Below, piece after piece: positions 1 to 8,717 of a stretch of DNA of 64,000 nucleotides (the first letter of the stretch is position 1; the number at the start of each line of letters is the position of its first letter). The stretch is taken from assembly GCF_009712605.1 (NCBI RefSeq), contig NZ_WASO01000010.1:124001-188000 (forward strand), written 5' to 3'. The stretch comes from Paludibacter sp. GTDB taxonomy: Bacteria > Bacteroidota > Bacteroidia > Bacteroidales > Paludibacteraceae. The notes below the pieces were generated by a model. That model made no database searches, was not told the DNA's origin, and worked only from the letters and a program-made list of their open reading frames with translations. A program made the position numbers and the translations under genes.

Positions 1-352
1 ACTTTACTAAAAGTAATGCCTTTCAGGCATAGAAGGGCGGGGCCTTGACAACCCGTAAGCCATTGGCTTACGGTTATGAAAATCTCGTCTTTCAGACGAC
101 ATAAAACTCAATTAGGTGACATATCAGATAATCATTTCACAAAATAAAAATCACATGCCTCCGTTAATCAGTCACAACAACAGACAAAGTTTTACGTATC
201 CAATTAAAAGATTATCGTCCTAAAAGCGCCATCCCGATTGAAAAGTGAGCACCCGACCCAAGGATGCAAAAATTAAACAACCCTTTGGGTGATACAAAAA
301 ATAGTGTAACTTTGCTTGCATAACCAACATAAAACAACAATCTTATATTCAA
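1..352. repeat. Intergenic region with three short hairpins
   Basis: No convincing gene lies here. Positions 17-31 (ATGCCTTTCAGGCAT), about 53-74 (CCGTAAGCC and GGCTTACGG arms) and 87-101 (TCGTCTTTCAGACGA) are short perfect hairpins spaced over about 100 bp. This resembles the tail of a REP-like intergenic element whose other part lies outside the window. A related structure sits near 23.5 kb. The right end (284-314) holds the promoter of the next gene. Confidence 0.55.
284..314 (+). promoter_or_regulatory. Bacteroidota promoter of mannose-1-P guanylyltransferase
   Basis: TTTG at 284-287, a 19-base spacer, then TAACTTTG at 307-314. This matches the Bacteroidota -33/-7 consensus (TTTG-N19-TAnnTTTG) exactly. 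It places the transcription start about 45 bases before the ATG at 368. Confidence 0.75.
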
Positions 353-367
353 TTGGTTAAAAAAACT

Positions 368-1441
368 ATGGAAAATAATTATTGTATCATCATGGCAGGC
401 GGAATCGGCAGCCGCTTCTGGCCGTTCAGCCGAAACAGCCGTCCCAAACAGTTTCTCGACTTTTTTGGCACCGGACGCTCTCTCCTGCAAATGACGTTCG
501 ACCGTTTCAGCAAATTCGTACCGGCACAAAACATCCTTATTGTCTCGAATGTAATTTACAAAGACCTTATACTTGAACAACTTCCTGAAATTTCAGCCAA
601 TCAGGTATTGCTGGAACCCTGCCGGCGCAACACGGCTCCCTGTATCGCTTATGCCGTACACCGCATCAAATCGCAAACCGACAAAGCCAACATTATTGTT
701 TCTCCATCAGACCACCTGATTCTGAAAGAAGATGAATTCGGTTCGGTTATCCGCAAGGGTCTTGATTTTATCGAAAAGAACGATTGCCTGCTGACGTTGG
801 GCATCAAACCGAGTCGCCCCGAAACCGGCTACGGCTATATCCAGGTTGCCGACGGAAAAGGTTCGCTTCGCAAAGTAATGACTTTCACTGAAAAGCCTGA
901 TTTGGAATTAGCTAAAGTTTTCCTGAAAAGTGGCGAGTTTTTCTGGAATTCAGGGATGTTCCTCTGGAATCTTCAGACGATTGACGCCGCCTTCGAAAAG
1001 CTGTTGCCCGAAATGCACCAGAAATTCTCGCAAGGTCAGGATTTTTACAATACCGATAAAGAACAGGAATTCATCAACGACGCATTTCCATCCTGCCATA
1101 ATATCTCTATCGACTACGGCGTAATGGAAAAGGCCGACAACGTATATGTGCTGACGGCCGACTTCGGATGGTCCGATCTGGGCACCTGGGGCTCGCTCTA
1201 CGATTTATCGGACAAAGACGACAACAAAAACGTCACCCTCAAGTGCAACGCTCAGTATTACAACAGCAAAGAAAACGTTGTAACACTTGAACCGGGAAAA
1301 CTGGCAGTGATCGACGGCCTGGAAGGCTATATCGTTGCCGAATCGAACAACGTACTGCTTATTTGCAAAAAAGAGAACGAACAACATATCCGGCAATTTG
1401 TTACCGACGCACAGGTAAAATTCAAGGACGAATATATCTAA
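368..1441 (+). CDS. manC: Mannose-1-phosphate guanylyltransferase
   Basis: This 357-aa cytosolic enzyme makes GDP-mannose from mannose-1-phosphate and GTP, feeding glycan, fucose and capsule precursor synthesis. The N-terminal nucleotidyltransferase signature is visible at residues 9-19 (MAGGIGSRFWP), followed by RPKQFL. Downstream come the family motifs LLEPCRRNTAP, SPSDHLI and FTEKPD. The length fits the short form, which lacks the C-terminal phosphomannose isomerase domain of the bifunctional enzymes. I start it at ATG 368 because the frame upstream opens only with TTG at 353 and the family begins just before the MAGG motif. It has its own promoter upstream and a strong hairpin after the stop, so it is probably monocistronic. 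The family assignment is firm. The pathway it serves here is not shown by its neighbours. Confidence 0.93.
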   Translation: MENNYCIIMAGGIGSRFWPFSRNSRPKQFLDFFGTGRSLLQMTFDRFSKFVPAQNILIVSNVIYKDLILEQLPEISANQVLLEPCRRNTAPCIAYAVHRIKSQTDKANIIVSPSDHLILKEDEFGSVIRKGLDFIEKNDCLLTLGIKPSRPETGYGYIQVADGKGSLRKVMTFTEKPDLELAKVFLKSGEFFWNSGMFLWNLQTIDAAFEKLLPEMHQKFSQGQDFYNTDKEQEFINDAFPSCHNISIDYGVMEKADNVYVLTADFGWSDLGTWGSLYDLSDKDDNKNVTLKCNAQYYNSKENVVTLEPGKLAVIDGLEGYIVAESNNVLLICKKENEQHIRQFVTDAQVKFKDEYI

Positions 1442-1482
1442 CTCCTTATTAATTAGAAAATTTGGAGATTTGAGAATGTGAA

Positions 1483-1525
1483 AATTAAGCGCAAAACATT
1501 TGTATTTGCGCTTAATTCATTTTGT
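1483..1525 (+). terminator. Terminator after the guanylyltransferase gene
   Basis: Perfect inverted repeat AATTAAGCGCAAA (1483-1495) and TTTGCGCTTAATT (1505-1517), followed by a T-rich stretch. Imperfectly related sequence (AATTTGGAGATTTGAGAATGTG on one side, its near-complement CCCAAATC...CCCCAAATTTTG on the other) flanks it. The hairpin therefore sits inside a larger palindromic spacer. Confidence 0.7.
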
Positions 1526-1589
1526 AAGTTCCATTTCCACATTCCCAAATCTTCACATCCCCAAATTTTGAAATTCTCAAATTAGTTTT

Positions 1590-3686
1590 ATGAAACAACT
1601 GATTTTTACTTTATTGATTATGACTTTATGCGCGACTCCTTCCCATGCAAAAGACGAAGCAAAGCTGATTGAAAAAAGCGACTTCAAAGTGCAGAACGGA
1701 GTGATGACCCCTGAAGCGCTTTGGGCTTTCGGTCGTGTGGGCGATGTGAGTGTGTCACCCGACGGCAAAAAAGTGTTGTACAGCGTGCGCTACTACAGCG
1801 TGGAGCAAAACAAGAGCAACGCTGACCTGTATATGATGAATGCCGACGGCAGCAACGTGCAGCGCCTTACCCAAACGGCAAAGAGCGAAGGCAGTCCGGC
1901 TTTCAGCCCCGATGGCAAACACATCGGTTTTACCTTTCCCGATAAGGATGGCAACGACCAGTTTTTCGAAATGACGCTGGACGGTCAGGATCGCAAACAA
2001 ATTTCGTCGATCGACGGCGGAATCGAAGGTTTTAAATATGCCCCCGACGGCAAACACATTCTTTACATCAAAACAGTTAAAAAGGAGAATCCACACGAAA
2101 AACTCTTTGCCGGACTCGACAAAACAACGGGTCGCGTAAACGAAGACCTAATGTACCGCCACTGGGACGAATGGGTGGATAGCTATCCTCATCCTTTCGT
2201 TGCCGATTTCGACGGCAGCAAACTGAGCAACGACATAGACCTGTTGCTGGGTACTCCGTTCGAATCGCCGATGCGCCCGATGGGTGGTGTGGAGCAACTA
2301 GCATGGTCGCCCGACGGCAAAAAGATTGCCTACACCTGTCGCAAAAAGGTGGGTAAAGCTTACGCCCTCTCCACCAATTCGGATATCTATCTCTACGATA
2401 TTGCCACCAAAACCACCGAAAACATTTCGGAAGGGATGATGGGTTACGATATCAACCCCGTGTTTGCGCCCGACGGCAAGAAAATTGCATGGGAAAGCAT
2501 GGAACACGACGGTTACGAGTCGGATAAATCGCGCCTGATGGTGTACGATTTTGCCACCAAAACTACCAAAGACTACACCCAAAAGCTCGATCAAAGCGTT
2601 CATAACATCTGCTGGAGCAAGGACAACAGCAAGCTCTATTTCATCAGCCCGTTCCACGGCGTGGAAGATATTTTTGTGGCCGATGTCAAGACAAATGCCA
2701 TTCGCCGCGTAACCGAAGGTGTGCACGACTATGTCTCTATCGATTTGGCAGGCAAAAACCTCATCGGATCGCGTCAGTCAATGTCGGCTCCTACCGAAAT
2801 CTTCTCGATCAATCCTGCCGACGGTAAAGAGACTCAAATCTCGTTCGAAAACAAGGAACTGATGGCACAACTCAAAATCGCTAACGTAGAAGGTCGCTGG
2901 ATTAAAACCACCGACAACAAGGATATGCTTACCTGGGTGATTTATCCTCCCAACTTCGACAAAAACAAGAAATACCCCACCCTGCTCTTCTGCGAGGGCG
3001 GACCACAAAGCATGGTAAGCCAGTTCTGGAGCTATCGCTGGAACATGCAGATTATGGCAGCCAACGGTTACATCGTGGTGGCTCCCAACCGTCGCGGATT
3101 GCCCGGCTTCGGTCAGGAGTGGCTCGAACAGATCAGCGGCGACTACGGCGGACAAAACATGAAGGATTACCTTTCGGCCATTGATGCGCTTGCCAAAGAA
3201 CCGTATGTGGACAAAGATCACCTGGGATGCGTGGGTGCCAGCTACGGCGGATTTTCGGTCTACTGGCTGGCTGGTCACCACGACAAACGCTTCAAAGCCT
3301 TTTTGGCACACGACGGCATCTTCAATCTGGAACAGCAATATTGCGAAACCGAAGAGATGTGGTTCGTAAACTGGGATTTGGGCGGCGCCTACTGGGATAA
3401 AAACAACCCCACGGCACAACGCAGCTATGCCAACTCGCCCCACCGCTTCGTCGACAAATGGGATACCCCCCTTATGGTGGTTCACAGCGAAAAGGATTAC
3501 CGCATCGTGGCTTCGCAGGGAATGGCAGCCTACAACGCAGCATTGCTGAGAGGCATTTCGGCTCGTTACCTCTACTTCCCCGACGAAAACCACTGGGTAA
3601 CCAAGCCACAAAACGGCATCCTGTGGCAACGCACCTTCTTCGACTGGCTGGATAAATGGCTGAAAACGCCTGAAAACTCGAAGTAA
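1590..3686 (+). CDS. S9 family prolyl oligopeptidase (DPP4/acylaminoacyl-peptidase type)
   Basis: A 698-aa secreted serine peptidase. Residues 1-20 form a signal peptide ending in SHA, so it is periplasmic. The N-terminal half is a beta-propeller with WD40-like PD40 repeats, recognisable by recurring SPDGKK, SPDGKH and APDGKK motifs. The C-terminal alpha/beta-hydrolase domain carries the catalytic triad: Ser551 in GASYGG, Asp636 in HSEKDY and His668 in DENHW. Family members release dipeptides or oligopeptides from peptide N-termini, which is typical of protein-fermenting Bacteroidales. It lies 148 bp after the preceding terminator and is followed by its own terminator, so it is probably a single-gene unit. 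DPP4-like and acylaminoacyl-peptidase activities cannot be separated from the sequence alone. Confidence 0.92.
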   Translation: MKQLIFTLLIMTLCATPSHAKDEAKLIEKSDFKVQNGVMTPEALWAFGRVGDVSVSPDGKKVLYSVRYYSVEQNKSNADLYMMNADGSNVQRLTQTAKSEGSPAFSPDGKHIGFTFPDKDGNDQFFEMTLDGQDRKQISSIDGGIEGFKYAPDGKHILYIKTVKKENPHEKLFAGLDKTTGRVNEDLMYRHWDEWVDSYPHPFVADFDGSKLSNDIDLLLGTPFESPMRPMGGVEQLAWSPDGKKIAYTCRKKVGKAYALSTNSDIYLYDIATKTTENISEGMMGYDINPVFAPDGKKIAWESMEHDGYESDKSRLMVYDFATKTTKDYTQKLDQSVHNICWSKDNSKLYFISPFHGVEDIFVADVKTNAIRRVTEGVHDYVSIDLAGKNLIGSRQSMSAPTEIFSINPADGKETQISFENKELMAQLKIANVEGRWIKTTDNKDMLTWVIYPPNFDKNKKYPTLLFCEGGPQSMVSQFWSYRWNMQIMAANGYIVVAPNRRGLPGFGQEWLEQISGDYGGQNMKDYLSAIDALAKEPYVDKDHLGCVGASYGGFSVYWLAGHHDKRFKAFLAHDGIFNLEQQYCETEEMWFVNWDLGGAYWDKNNPTAQRSYANSPHRFVDKWDTPLMVVHSEKDYRIVASQGMAAYNAALLRGISARYLYFPDENHWVTKPQNGILWQRTFFDWLDKWLKTPENSK

Positions 3687-3709
3687 TTCCGAACTGATAT
3701 ACACACGGC

Positions 3710-3756
3710 AAAGGCTTCATTGAACTTAGCACTTCAATGAAGCCTTTGTTATTTTT
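3710..3756 (+). terminator. Terminator after the S9 peptidase gene
   Basis: Perfect 15-bp stem AAAGGCTTCATTGAA (3710-3724) and its complement (3733-3747) with an 8-base loop, followed by GTTATTTTT. Confidence 0.85.
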
Positions 3757-4065
3757 ACACCTTCTCACACGATCGATTAGCTTAATAATTATTTTTTTAT
3801 ATCAGCCAGAAATTTCATTTAGTTTGTTAATAATTTATCGTATGTTTGTAGAGGAAATCTGATGAGCGACTGGAAATAAGGGAGATTACCACCACATTGC
3901 ATAAAACATTTAATAAATGGATATGCGCGACAACTATCATTCTGCACAGAAAGAAACAACCCGCTAATTATAAACTATTTAGCAATACTAATTTCAAAAA
4001 AAACAAAATAAGTACTGCACTGTCGCACATAAACAGATGTTTTACGTAATTCAAAAAAATAAAAT
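3757..4065. other. AT-rich spacer without a gene
   Basis: Strongly AT-rich sequence between the peptidase terminator and the accessory strip. I see no convincing ORF, repeat or promoter with both boxes. The fall in GC begins here and continues into the next gene, marking the left edge of the accessory region. Confidence 0.5.
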
Positions 4066-5712
4066 ATGGATGCAATTATAGAAAAGAAATATAAATTCTC
4101 TATTTTGACGTCAAATAACGGTTCCTTAAATATACCATTAATTGAAGGTCAGGCATTATTTGTTCTTGGAGCCAATGGGGTTGGCAAATCGACATTAATG
4201 TATAATCTCTTTCTGCAAAACAAGAACCACTCAAAAAGAATTTTAGCCCATAGACAGACTTGGTTTGATGATAATTCTATGAATATGACAGCCTCTCAAA
4301 AAAAACAAAATGAGGAATGGATAAAAGGGCATGATTCTAATACTTATTCACGTTGGAAAGATGAGTTTACTCAAAAGCGTTCAAGTATTTCTATCTTTGA
4401 TTTAATAAACTCGGAAAATATACGAGCGAGAAGAATAGCGAACGCTGTTGATACTGATAAAATTGAACTAGCAAAAAAATATTCAAATTTTCAAGCTCCA
4501 CTACAAGCAATCAATGAATTATTGGCAATTTCAAATATACCGATTACTATTACTTTAGGTCGTGAAGAGCATTTATTCGCGTCTAAAAATGGATGTGAAC
4601 CATATAGTATAGCTGAATTGTCTGATGGAGAAAGAAATGCTCTTTTAATATGTGCTGATGTTTTGACCACAGAACCAAATCGTTTAATTATAATTGATGA
4701 ACCAGAAAGACACCTTCACCGGTCAATTATTTCTCCACTACTAACTTCATTATTTCACAAGAGAAGGGACTGCGTATTTGTAATTTCAACGCATGATGTT
4801 TTTTTACCTGTCGACCATTATGAATCACAAGTTCTTTTATTAAGAAGTTGTAATTGGAATGGTAAGAATATAAAAGACTGGGACGCAGATTTAATTTCTG
4901 ATACCGCTAAAATACCAGACTCGGTCAAACTCGATATTTTAGGAGCTAAACGGAATATTTTGTTTGTTGAAGGTGAGTATGAAAGCTTGGACAGGCAGAT
5001 TTATCAGCTAATTTTTCCAAATGTGACTGTAATTCCACAAGGGAGTTGCAATAAAGTTGAAAAGGCTGTTGAAGGCATAAAAGGAACTGTTGAACTACAT
5101 TGGATAAATGCCTACGGTTTAATTGATTCTGACGATAGAACTCGTGATCAAATTCAAACTTTACATTCAAAGGGAATTGCCGCACTAAAATCATATTCCG
5201 TAGAATCGCTTTATTACAATTTAGACATTGTCAAGAAAGTCGCAAAGCGATTGTCTGAAGTGACTGGGATGGACGAAAACGAGCTTTATGCGAAAGCAAC
5301 TTCAGAAATCATAAATAATTTACGACCGCATAAAGAAAGACTTTGTTCAAGGCTTTGCGAAAAACAAGTTAGGAATAAAGTAATGACAATTTTACCCAAA
5401 CATAAAGATATTGCACAAAAAAGGATATTTCAATATGCATTAGATTTGAAAGAGGTAATTGAAAAAGAAGAAGCACTATTTGAAAAACTAATTGCAGAAA
5501 ATAATCTAAACGGATTAATATCTCGCTATCCAATTAGAGAAACACCTGTATTGACTAAGATAGCAACTGGTCTTGGTTTAACTCGAGACAAATATGAGTG
5601 TGCCGTTAGAAAACTGATTATCGACGATAAAGAGACAAAGGAATTTTATAAGACACTATTAGCTCCATTGACAGATTTAATCGAAAATAAAAACTACGCC
5701 CCCCCCCGCTAG
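4066..5712 (+). CDS. AAA ATPase with C-terminal DUF4435/TOPRIM-like domain
   Basis: A 548-aa protein with an ABC/SMC-type ATPase core: Walker A GANGVGKST (35-43), signature LSDGER (185-190), Walker B LIIIDEPE (207-214) and an H-loop STH (241-243). The second half shows a TOPRIM-like pattern typical of DUF4435: FVEGEYE (300-306), IDSDDR (353-358) and SVESLYY (378-384). This architecture is close to OLD-family nucleases and ATPases found in phage-defence loci. Defence is an inference from family and context, because no described system is completed by its neighbours. The gene is AT-rich compared with the flanking core genes. Its last codons and stop fall in a run of nine C and a repeat element that begins there, so the native C-terminus may have been replaced. 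A PD-(D/E)XK gene follows 246 bp downstream on the same strand. Confidence 0.8.
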   Translation: MDAIIEKKYKFSILTSNNGSLNIPLIEGQALFVLGANGVGKSTLMYNLFLQNKNHSKRILAHRQTWFDDNSMNMTASQKKQNEEWIKGHDSNTYSRWKDEFTQKRSSISIFDLINSENIRARRIANAVDTDKIELAKKYSNFQAPLQAINELLAISNIPITITLGREEHLFASKNGCEPYSIAELSDGERNALLICADVLTTEPNRLIIIDEPERHLHRSIISPLLTSLFHKRRDCVFVISTHDVFLPVDHYESQVLLLRSCNWNGKNIKDWDADLISDTAKIPDSVKLDILGAKRNILFVEGEYESLDRQIYQLIFPNVTVIPQGSCNKVEKAVEGIKGTVELHWINAYGLIDSDDRTRDQIQTLHSKGIAALKSYSVESLYYNLDIVKKVAKRLSEVTGMDENELYAKATSEIINNLRPHKERLCSRLCEKQVRNKVMTILPKHKDIAQKRIFQYALDLKEVIEKEEALFEKLIAENNLNGLISRYPIRETPVLTKIATGLGLTRDKYECAVRKLIIDDKETKEFYKTLLAPLTDLIENKNYAPPR

Positions 5713-5930
5713 CGCGGATCTCCTGACCCGTGCTATTAATTTATGCCATAAACAGGCTTGATACATTGCAGAAACCCGGATCTACCCACCGCTCCCGCGC
5801 GAATCTTTCGCGTGGGCAAGCCAAGCGCCAGGGTAAAAACAAAATAGTAACAGCCGGTCGAAGAAATCTGGAAGTTAAGGAATAGCCACACGATGCAATC
5901 GTGCGGCAGCAAAGGGTAATATTAAAAGAC
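5699..5930. repeat. Structured intergenic repeat, family A, copy 1
   Basis: The left part (5712-5733) is a hairpin, GCGCGGATC-TCCT-GACCCGTGC. The right part from about 5787 contains CGCTCCCGCGCGAATC, CGCGTGGGCAAGCCAA, GTAACAGCCGGTCG and a terminal hairpin ACACGATGCAATCGTGCGG at 5901-5920. The same blocks recur in the same order at 7621-7743, and fragments occur at 9827-9845 and 28413-28450. It fills almost the whole gap between two accessory genes and supplies the stop codon of the upstream one. Confidence 0.75.
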
Positions 5931-5958
5931 CAGCCTTTACAATTAACAAATAGACTCA

Positions 5959-6675
5959 ATGACACAAAACATTTATATAACAGATTTAGAAAGAGCATTA
6001 AATGACGTTGACTCTTCTTTCGTGACCTTTGACACATATATAGGGCTCAGTAAAGACGAAAACATTTCAGATAGTCCGTTTTTTAGTTCAATGTTAAACG
6101 AACCCTATGTTGACGATTACATTTTACAGTTTTTAGAAAATCAAAAGCAACTTAAGGAACATTCTTTAGAAAGGAATTTTTGCTATCAACTTTATTTCAC
6201 TTGGATGACAATTATTAAACGGAATAACAACAAGACATACGATTCATTAAAATTAAACGGAGAAGTAAGTAAGACAAATCTAACCCTTGCATTAAAGTCA
6301 TATCCACGCCTAAAAAACTCAGCGTTATTTGAGAAGATCAAAGCAAATGGACTTTTAGAAAAAACATACTTTGTTCCCGATTTAGTTCTTCACGGTGGAC
6401 AAGACGATGTTAATAATCAAAAGCTTATAGTTGAAGTGAAATATGGCGACAACTTGAAAAATGGAAATTTTGAAACAGACTTTTATAAGTTAGCTGTCTA
6501 TCAAAAAATATTTCAATTTACCGACAGCGTTTTTCTTATTGTCAATATTACTATCAAAGACCTACTTGAATATTTAAAAAAAGTAGACACTACTTTGGTT
6601 GCCAAGACAGGTCTGTGGTTTATGATTAAATCAGAGCAAAAAATTTACACTTTCAATCTCAATGACTTGGTGTAA
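5959..6675 (+). CDS. PD-(D/E)XK nuclease-like protein
   Basis: A 238-aa cytosolic protein without signal peptide or membrane segment. It carries the core of a PD-(D/E)XK nuclease fold: an acidic helix around Glu71 (ERNFCYQLYF), then PD at 140-141 and EVK at 159-161 on consecutive predicted strands. I recognise no named family beyond this. It is AT-rich, lies downstream of the AAA-DUF4435 gene on the same strand and is separated from it by repeat A, so the two could form an ATPase/nuclease pair. Equally, they could be independent cassettes. A nuclease function is inferred from the motif alone. The start ATG at 5959 is the first in frame and directly follows the repeat. Confidence 0.6.
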   Translation: MTQNIYITDLERALNDVDSSFVTFDTYIGLSKDENISDSPFFSSMLNEPYVDDYILQFLENQKQLKEHSLERNFCYQLYFTWMTIIKRNNNKTYDSLKLNGEVSKTNLTLALKSYPRLKNSALFEKIKANGLLEKTYFVPDLVLHGGQDDVNNQKLIVEVKYGDNLKNGNFETDFYKLAVYQKIFQFTDSVFLIVNITIKDLLEYLKKVDTTLVAKTGLWFMIKSEQKIYTFNLNDLV

Positions 6676-6695
6676 CGAACAATGAAAAGAAATAC

Positions 6696-6760
6696 TACGT
6701 GTAAAACAGATTCAGGTTCGGCGCATGGCTCTGTCTACGTCGGATATAAAAGAAAAGCTC
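6696..6760. repeat. Structured intergenic repeat, family B, copy 1
   Basis: The block GTGTAAAACAGATTCAGG, TTCGGCGCATGGCTCTG, CTACGTCGGATATAAAA recurs at 8432-8485, about 10285-10350 and 13460-13512 with few changes. The central part can fold as CGGCGTA...TACGTCG. Here it is followed by a fragment of family A (TTCGTGCGGCAG at 6774-6785). Confidence 0.75.
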
Positions 6761-6830
6761 GTTGCTTTTCAATTCGTGCGGCAGCAGGCGCAACAATAAA
6801 AAAACTTTTGCAAGCATAAAAAAAAATACC

Positions 6831-7565
6831 ATGAAAAAACTTCTCACTTCATTACTGTTACTAACTACTTTACAAGGGATGTCTCAAGAGCTGTTCGAGG
6901 CATATAAGCAGAAAGATTTAAGAAAAATTGAATCATTACTGATAAACAAAGAGAATCCAAACCAAAGAAATGGATCTGGGGTTAGCCTAATGTTTATTGC
7001 CGCTGGCGACAACAATGTGGAAGTTGGGAAACTACTTTTAAAATACGGCGGAAATGTTGACCTGCCTGTTATAAATAGCGACGCGACTCCAATTCTCTTG
7101 GCTTGTCAAGAAAATGCATACGAGTTCGTTAAATTTATCGTAGAAAATGGAGGCGATCTTAATCGCAGATTTAAAGCTGCCGGCAACCAAACACCAATCC
7201 GGTTTGCCTGTAAAACCGGATCAATACAACTCGTGTCTTATTTACTTGATCATGGAGCGAATTTAGAAGATACACCTGATGATCAAATCACTCCTTTAAT
7301 TCAGGCGGCTCGAAGTAATCATTACGACTTAGTTAAATTTCTCATTGAAAAAGGAGCAAATGTCAATGCCTATGCAGCAACACACGACAAGGAATGTGCC
7401 TTAAATCAGGCTATCCTGAATAAAAACGCTGAAATTGTTGAGCTGCTATTAGAAAATGGCGCATTGGTTACTTTTGCAGACGACAAGGGGAATTCAAGTC
7501 TTAAGCTTGCCAAAAAGAGTAAGAATAAAAGAATAATAGAATTGATTGAAGCAAAAACAAAATAA
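6831..7565 (+). CDS. Secreted ankyrin-repeat protein
   Basis: A 244-aa protein with an N-terminal signal peptide (MKKLLTSLLLLTTLQGMSQ), so probably periplasmic or exported. About five to six ankyrin repeats follow, seen as recurring patterns such as PILLACQENAYEFVKFIVENGGDL, here given in part as LLACQENAYEFVKF, and as ALNQAILNKNAEIVELLL. I start at ATG 6831 because the 23 residues upstream in frame are repeat-derived and would disrupt the signal peptide. The role is protein-protein binding; the partner is unknown. It is bounded by repeats B (left) and A (right), like its neighbours, and is AT-rich. Ankyrin proteins of this type can inhibit cognate toxins or enzymes, but no cognate gene is evident beside it. 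Confidence 0.8.
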   Translation: MKKLLTSLLLLTTLQGMSQELFEAYKQKDLRKIESLLINKENPNQRNGSGVSLMFIAAGDNNVEVGKLLLKYGGNVDLPVINSDATPILLACQENAYEFVKFIVENGGDLNRRFKAAGNQTPIRFACKTGSIQLVSYLLDHGANLEDTPDDQITPLIQAARSNHYDLVKFLIEKGANVNAYAATHDKECALNQAILNKNAEIVELLLENGALVTFADDKGNSSLKLAKKSKNKRIIELIEAKTK

Positions 7566-7583
7566 TGGTTACTGTCCCCTCCG

Positions 7584-7743
7584 CTGCCGCACGATTAGCG
7601 TAGCGTATCGTGTGACTAAACCCCGCTCCCGCGCGAATCTTTCGCGTGGGCAAGCCAAACGGTAGGGTAAAAAAGAAACTGTAACAGCCGGTCGGCGAAA
7701 CCACGAAAGCGAGCTATAGTCACACGATGCAATCGTGCGGCAG
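7584..7743. repeat. Structured repeat, family A, copy 2, with nested inverted ends
   Basis: The outer arms CTGCCGCACGAT (7584-7595) and ATCGTGCGGCAG (about 7731-7742) are complementary. Inside them ATCGTGTGACTA and TAGTCACACGAT also pair. Each end can alternatively fold on itself. The interior holds the conserved A blocks (CTCCCGCGCGAATCTTTCG, GTAACAGCCGGTCGGCG). This is the most complete copy: about 160 bp, MITE-like or attC-like in fold, with no ORF. Confidence 0.75.
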
Positions 7744-7786
7744 TAGGTGATAATTCTATATTCCGATCTTCAAAACACTTTATAGC

Positions 7787-8272
7787 ATGAAAAAGATAAT
7801 TTTAATGGCACTTGTTTGCATTGTCTCTGCAAACTTATTTTCACAAACCTATAAACTTGAAACTGTATTTTTTGACAATTTATCGGACAAAACATATCTA
7901 TCTCACTGGAAACTCATTGAGAATGAAAAACAAGCTCAAACCGACATATTTTCACTGTGGGGATACCAGAATTACTTTGACAGTAGAGATGACGGAAGTT
8001 ATGAAGTTGAATATTTTAGAGGAAATTCAAAAGAAGTATATCAGTTTTTAAGTCGTATTGTCGCGTTTTCGGAAAAATACAAAAATGAGGATAATATTGT
8101 GACATACATTTCTAATGTTCAAGTCAAAATCTCAACTTACTTTGGATATAAAAACACACTAGTTTACGATAAAGAACATAAAGTTATTTGCAGATTTACA
8201 TTGAAACGTTGGAGTGAAATTCTGGCTAAATACGTTTCATACTGTGACAATCGCAACATTAATTACAAGTAG
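7787..8272 (+). CDS. Small secreted protein of unknown function
   Basis: A 161-aa protein starting with a clear signal peptide (MKKIILMALVCIVSANLFSQ), so probably periplasmic. The mature part has no motif I recognise. It is rich in aromatic and charged residues, with segments such as SLWGYQNYFDSRDDGSYEVEY that suggest a small beta-rich fold. Only two cysteines are clear in the mature part. It is AT-rich, on the + strand, and bounded by repeat A upstream and repeat B downstream, like the other genes of this strip. The function is unknown. The start ATG follows a 40-base AT-rich leader after the repeat. Confidence 0.65.
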   Translation: MKKIILMALVCIVSANLFSQTYKLETVFFDNLSDKTYLSHWKLIENEKQAQTDIFSLWGYQNYFDSRDDGSYEVEYFRGNSKEVYQFLSRIVAFSEKYKNEDNIVTYISNVQVKISTYFGYKNTLVYDKEHKVICRFTLKRWSEILAKYVSYCDNRNINYK

Positions 8273-8383
8273 CGACCCAGACCAAAGCGCACATTACATC
8301 GCTGTTTTGAAAGCAAGAAATCGGCTACGAGCATTTAATCATATAAAAGCGGAAGATAAAAAACAAGAAGAAAGCACAAACAC

Positions 8384-8560
8384 CTAACGCATCTCCACTA
8401 GCACGGATCAGGAGACCTCCGTTCGCAATAGCGTGTAAAACAGATTCAGGTTCGGCGTATGGCTTTACCTACGTCGGATATAAAACAAGGCTCCAGCCTT
8501 GTAACCTCAAAAGCAGGAGCTTTTTTACTAAACAGGACGTAGTCGCAGACTACGCTCAAC
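8384..8560. repeat. Repeat family B, copy 2, with an inverted A-type hairpin core
   Basis: 8401-8421 (GCACGGATCAGGAGACCTCCG) is the reverse complement of the A-type core at 5712-5733, with changes. 8432-8485 is a B block. 8488-8503 forms the hairpin CAAGGCTCCAGCCTTG and 8540-8558 the hairpin GTAGTCGCAGACTAC. The string ACCTAACGC at 8386-8394 matches an integron R''-box pattern, but I found no matching R' box. Confidence 0.65.
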
Positions 8561-8639
8561 AATCTGAATGGAAAGACTGACTACATAGAACAGAGGCAAG
8601 GGCAAAAAATAAAAGATGCGGAGAATAAATAGCATTATA

Positions 8640-8708
8640 ACCGCATTTTATGCGGAATATATTTTGTCTTGCGGTGAATATGTTGTATTTTTACCGCATA
8701 TTTAGCGG
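8640..8708 (+). promoter_or_regulatory. Promoter of the Fic gene flanked by two palindromic operators
   Basis: TTTG at 8663-8666, a 19-base spacer, then TATTTTTA at 8686-8693, one base off the -7 consensus. Two similar palindromes bracket it: ACCGCATTTTATGCGGA (8640-8656) and ACCGCATATTTAGCGGA (8693-8709). The second overlaps the -7 box and lies just before the ATG at 8718. This layout suggests repression, possibly by the Fic protein's own winged-helix end. Confidence 0.6.
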
Positions 8709-8717
8709 AGAAAGAAT

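Noticed and set aside
8384-8560. Integron attC site
   Set aside because: An ACCTAACGC string fits an R'' box, but no GTTRRRY box follows within the expected distance, so I keep it only as a structured repeat.
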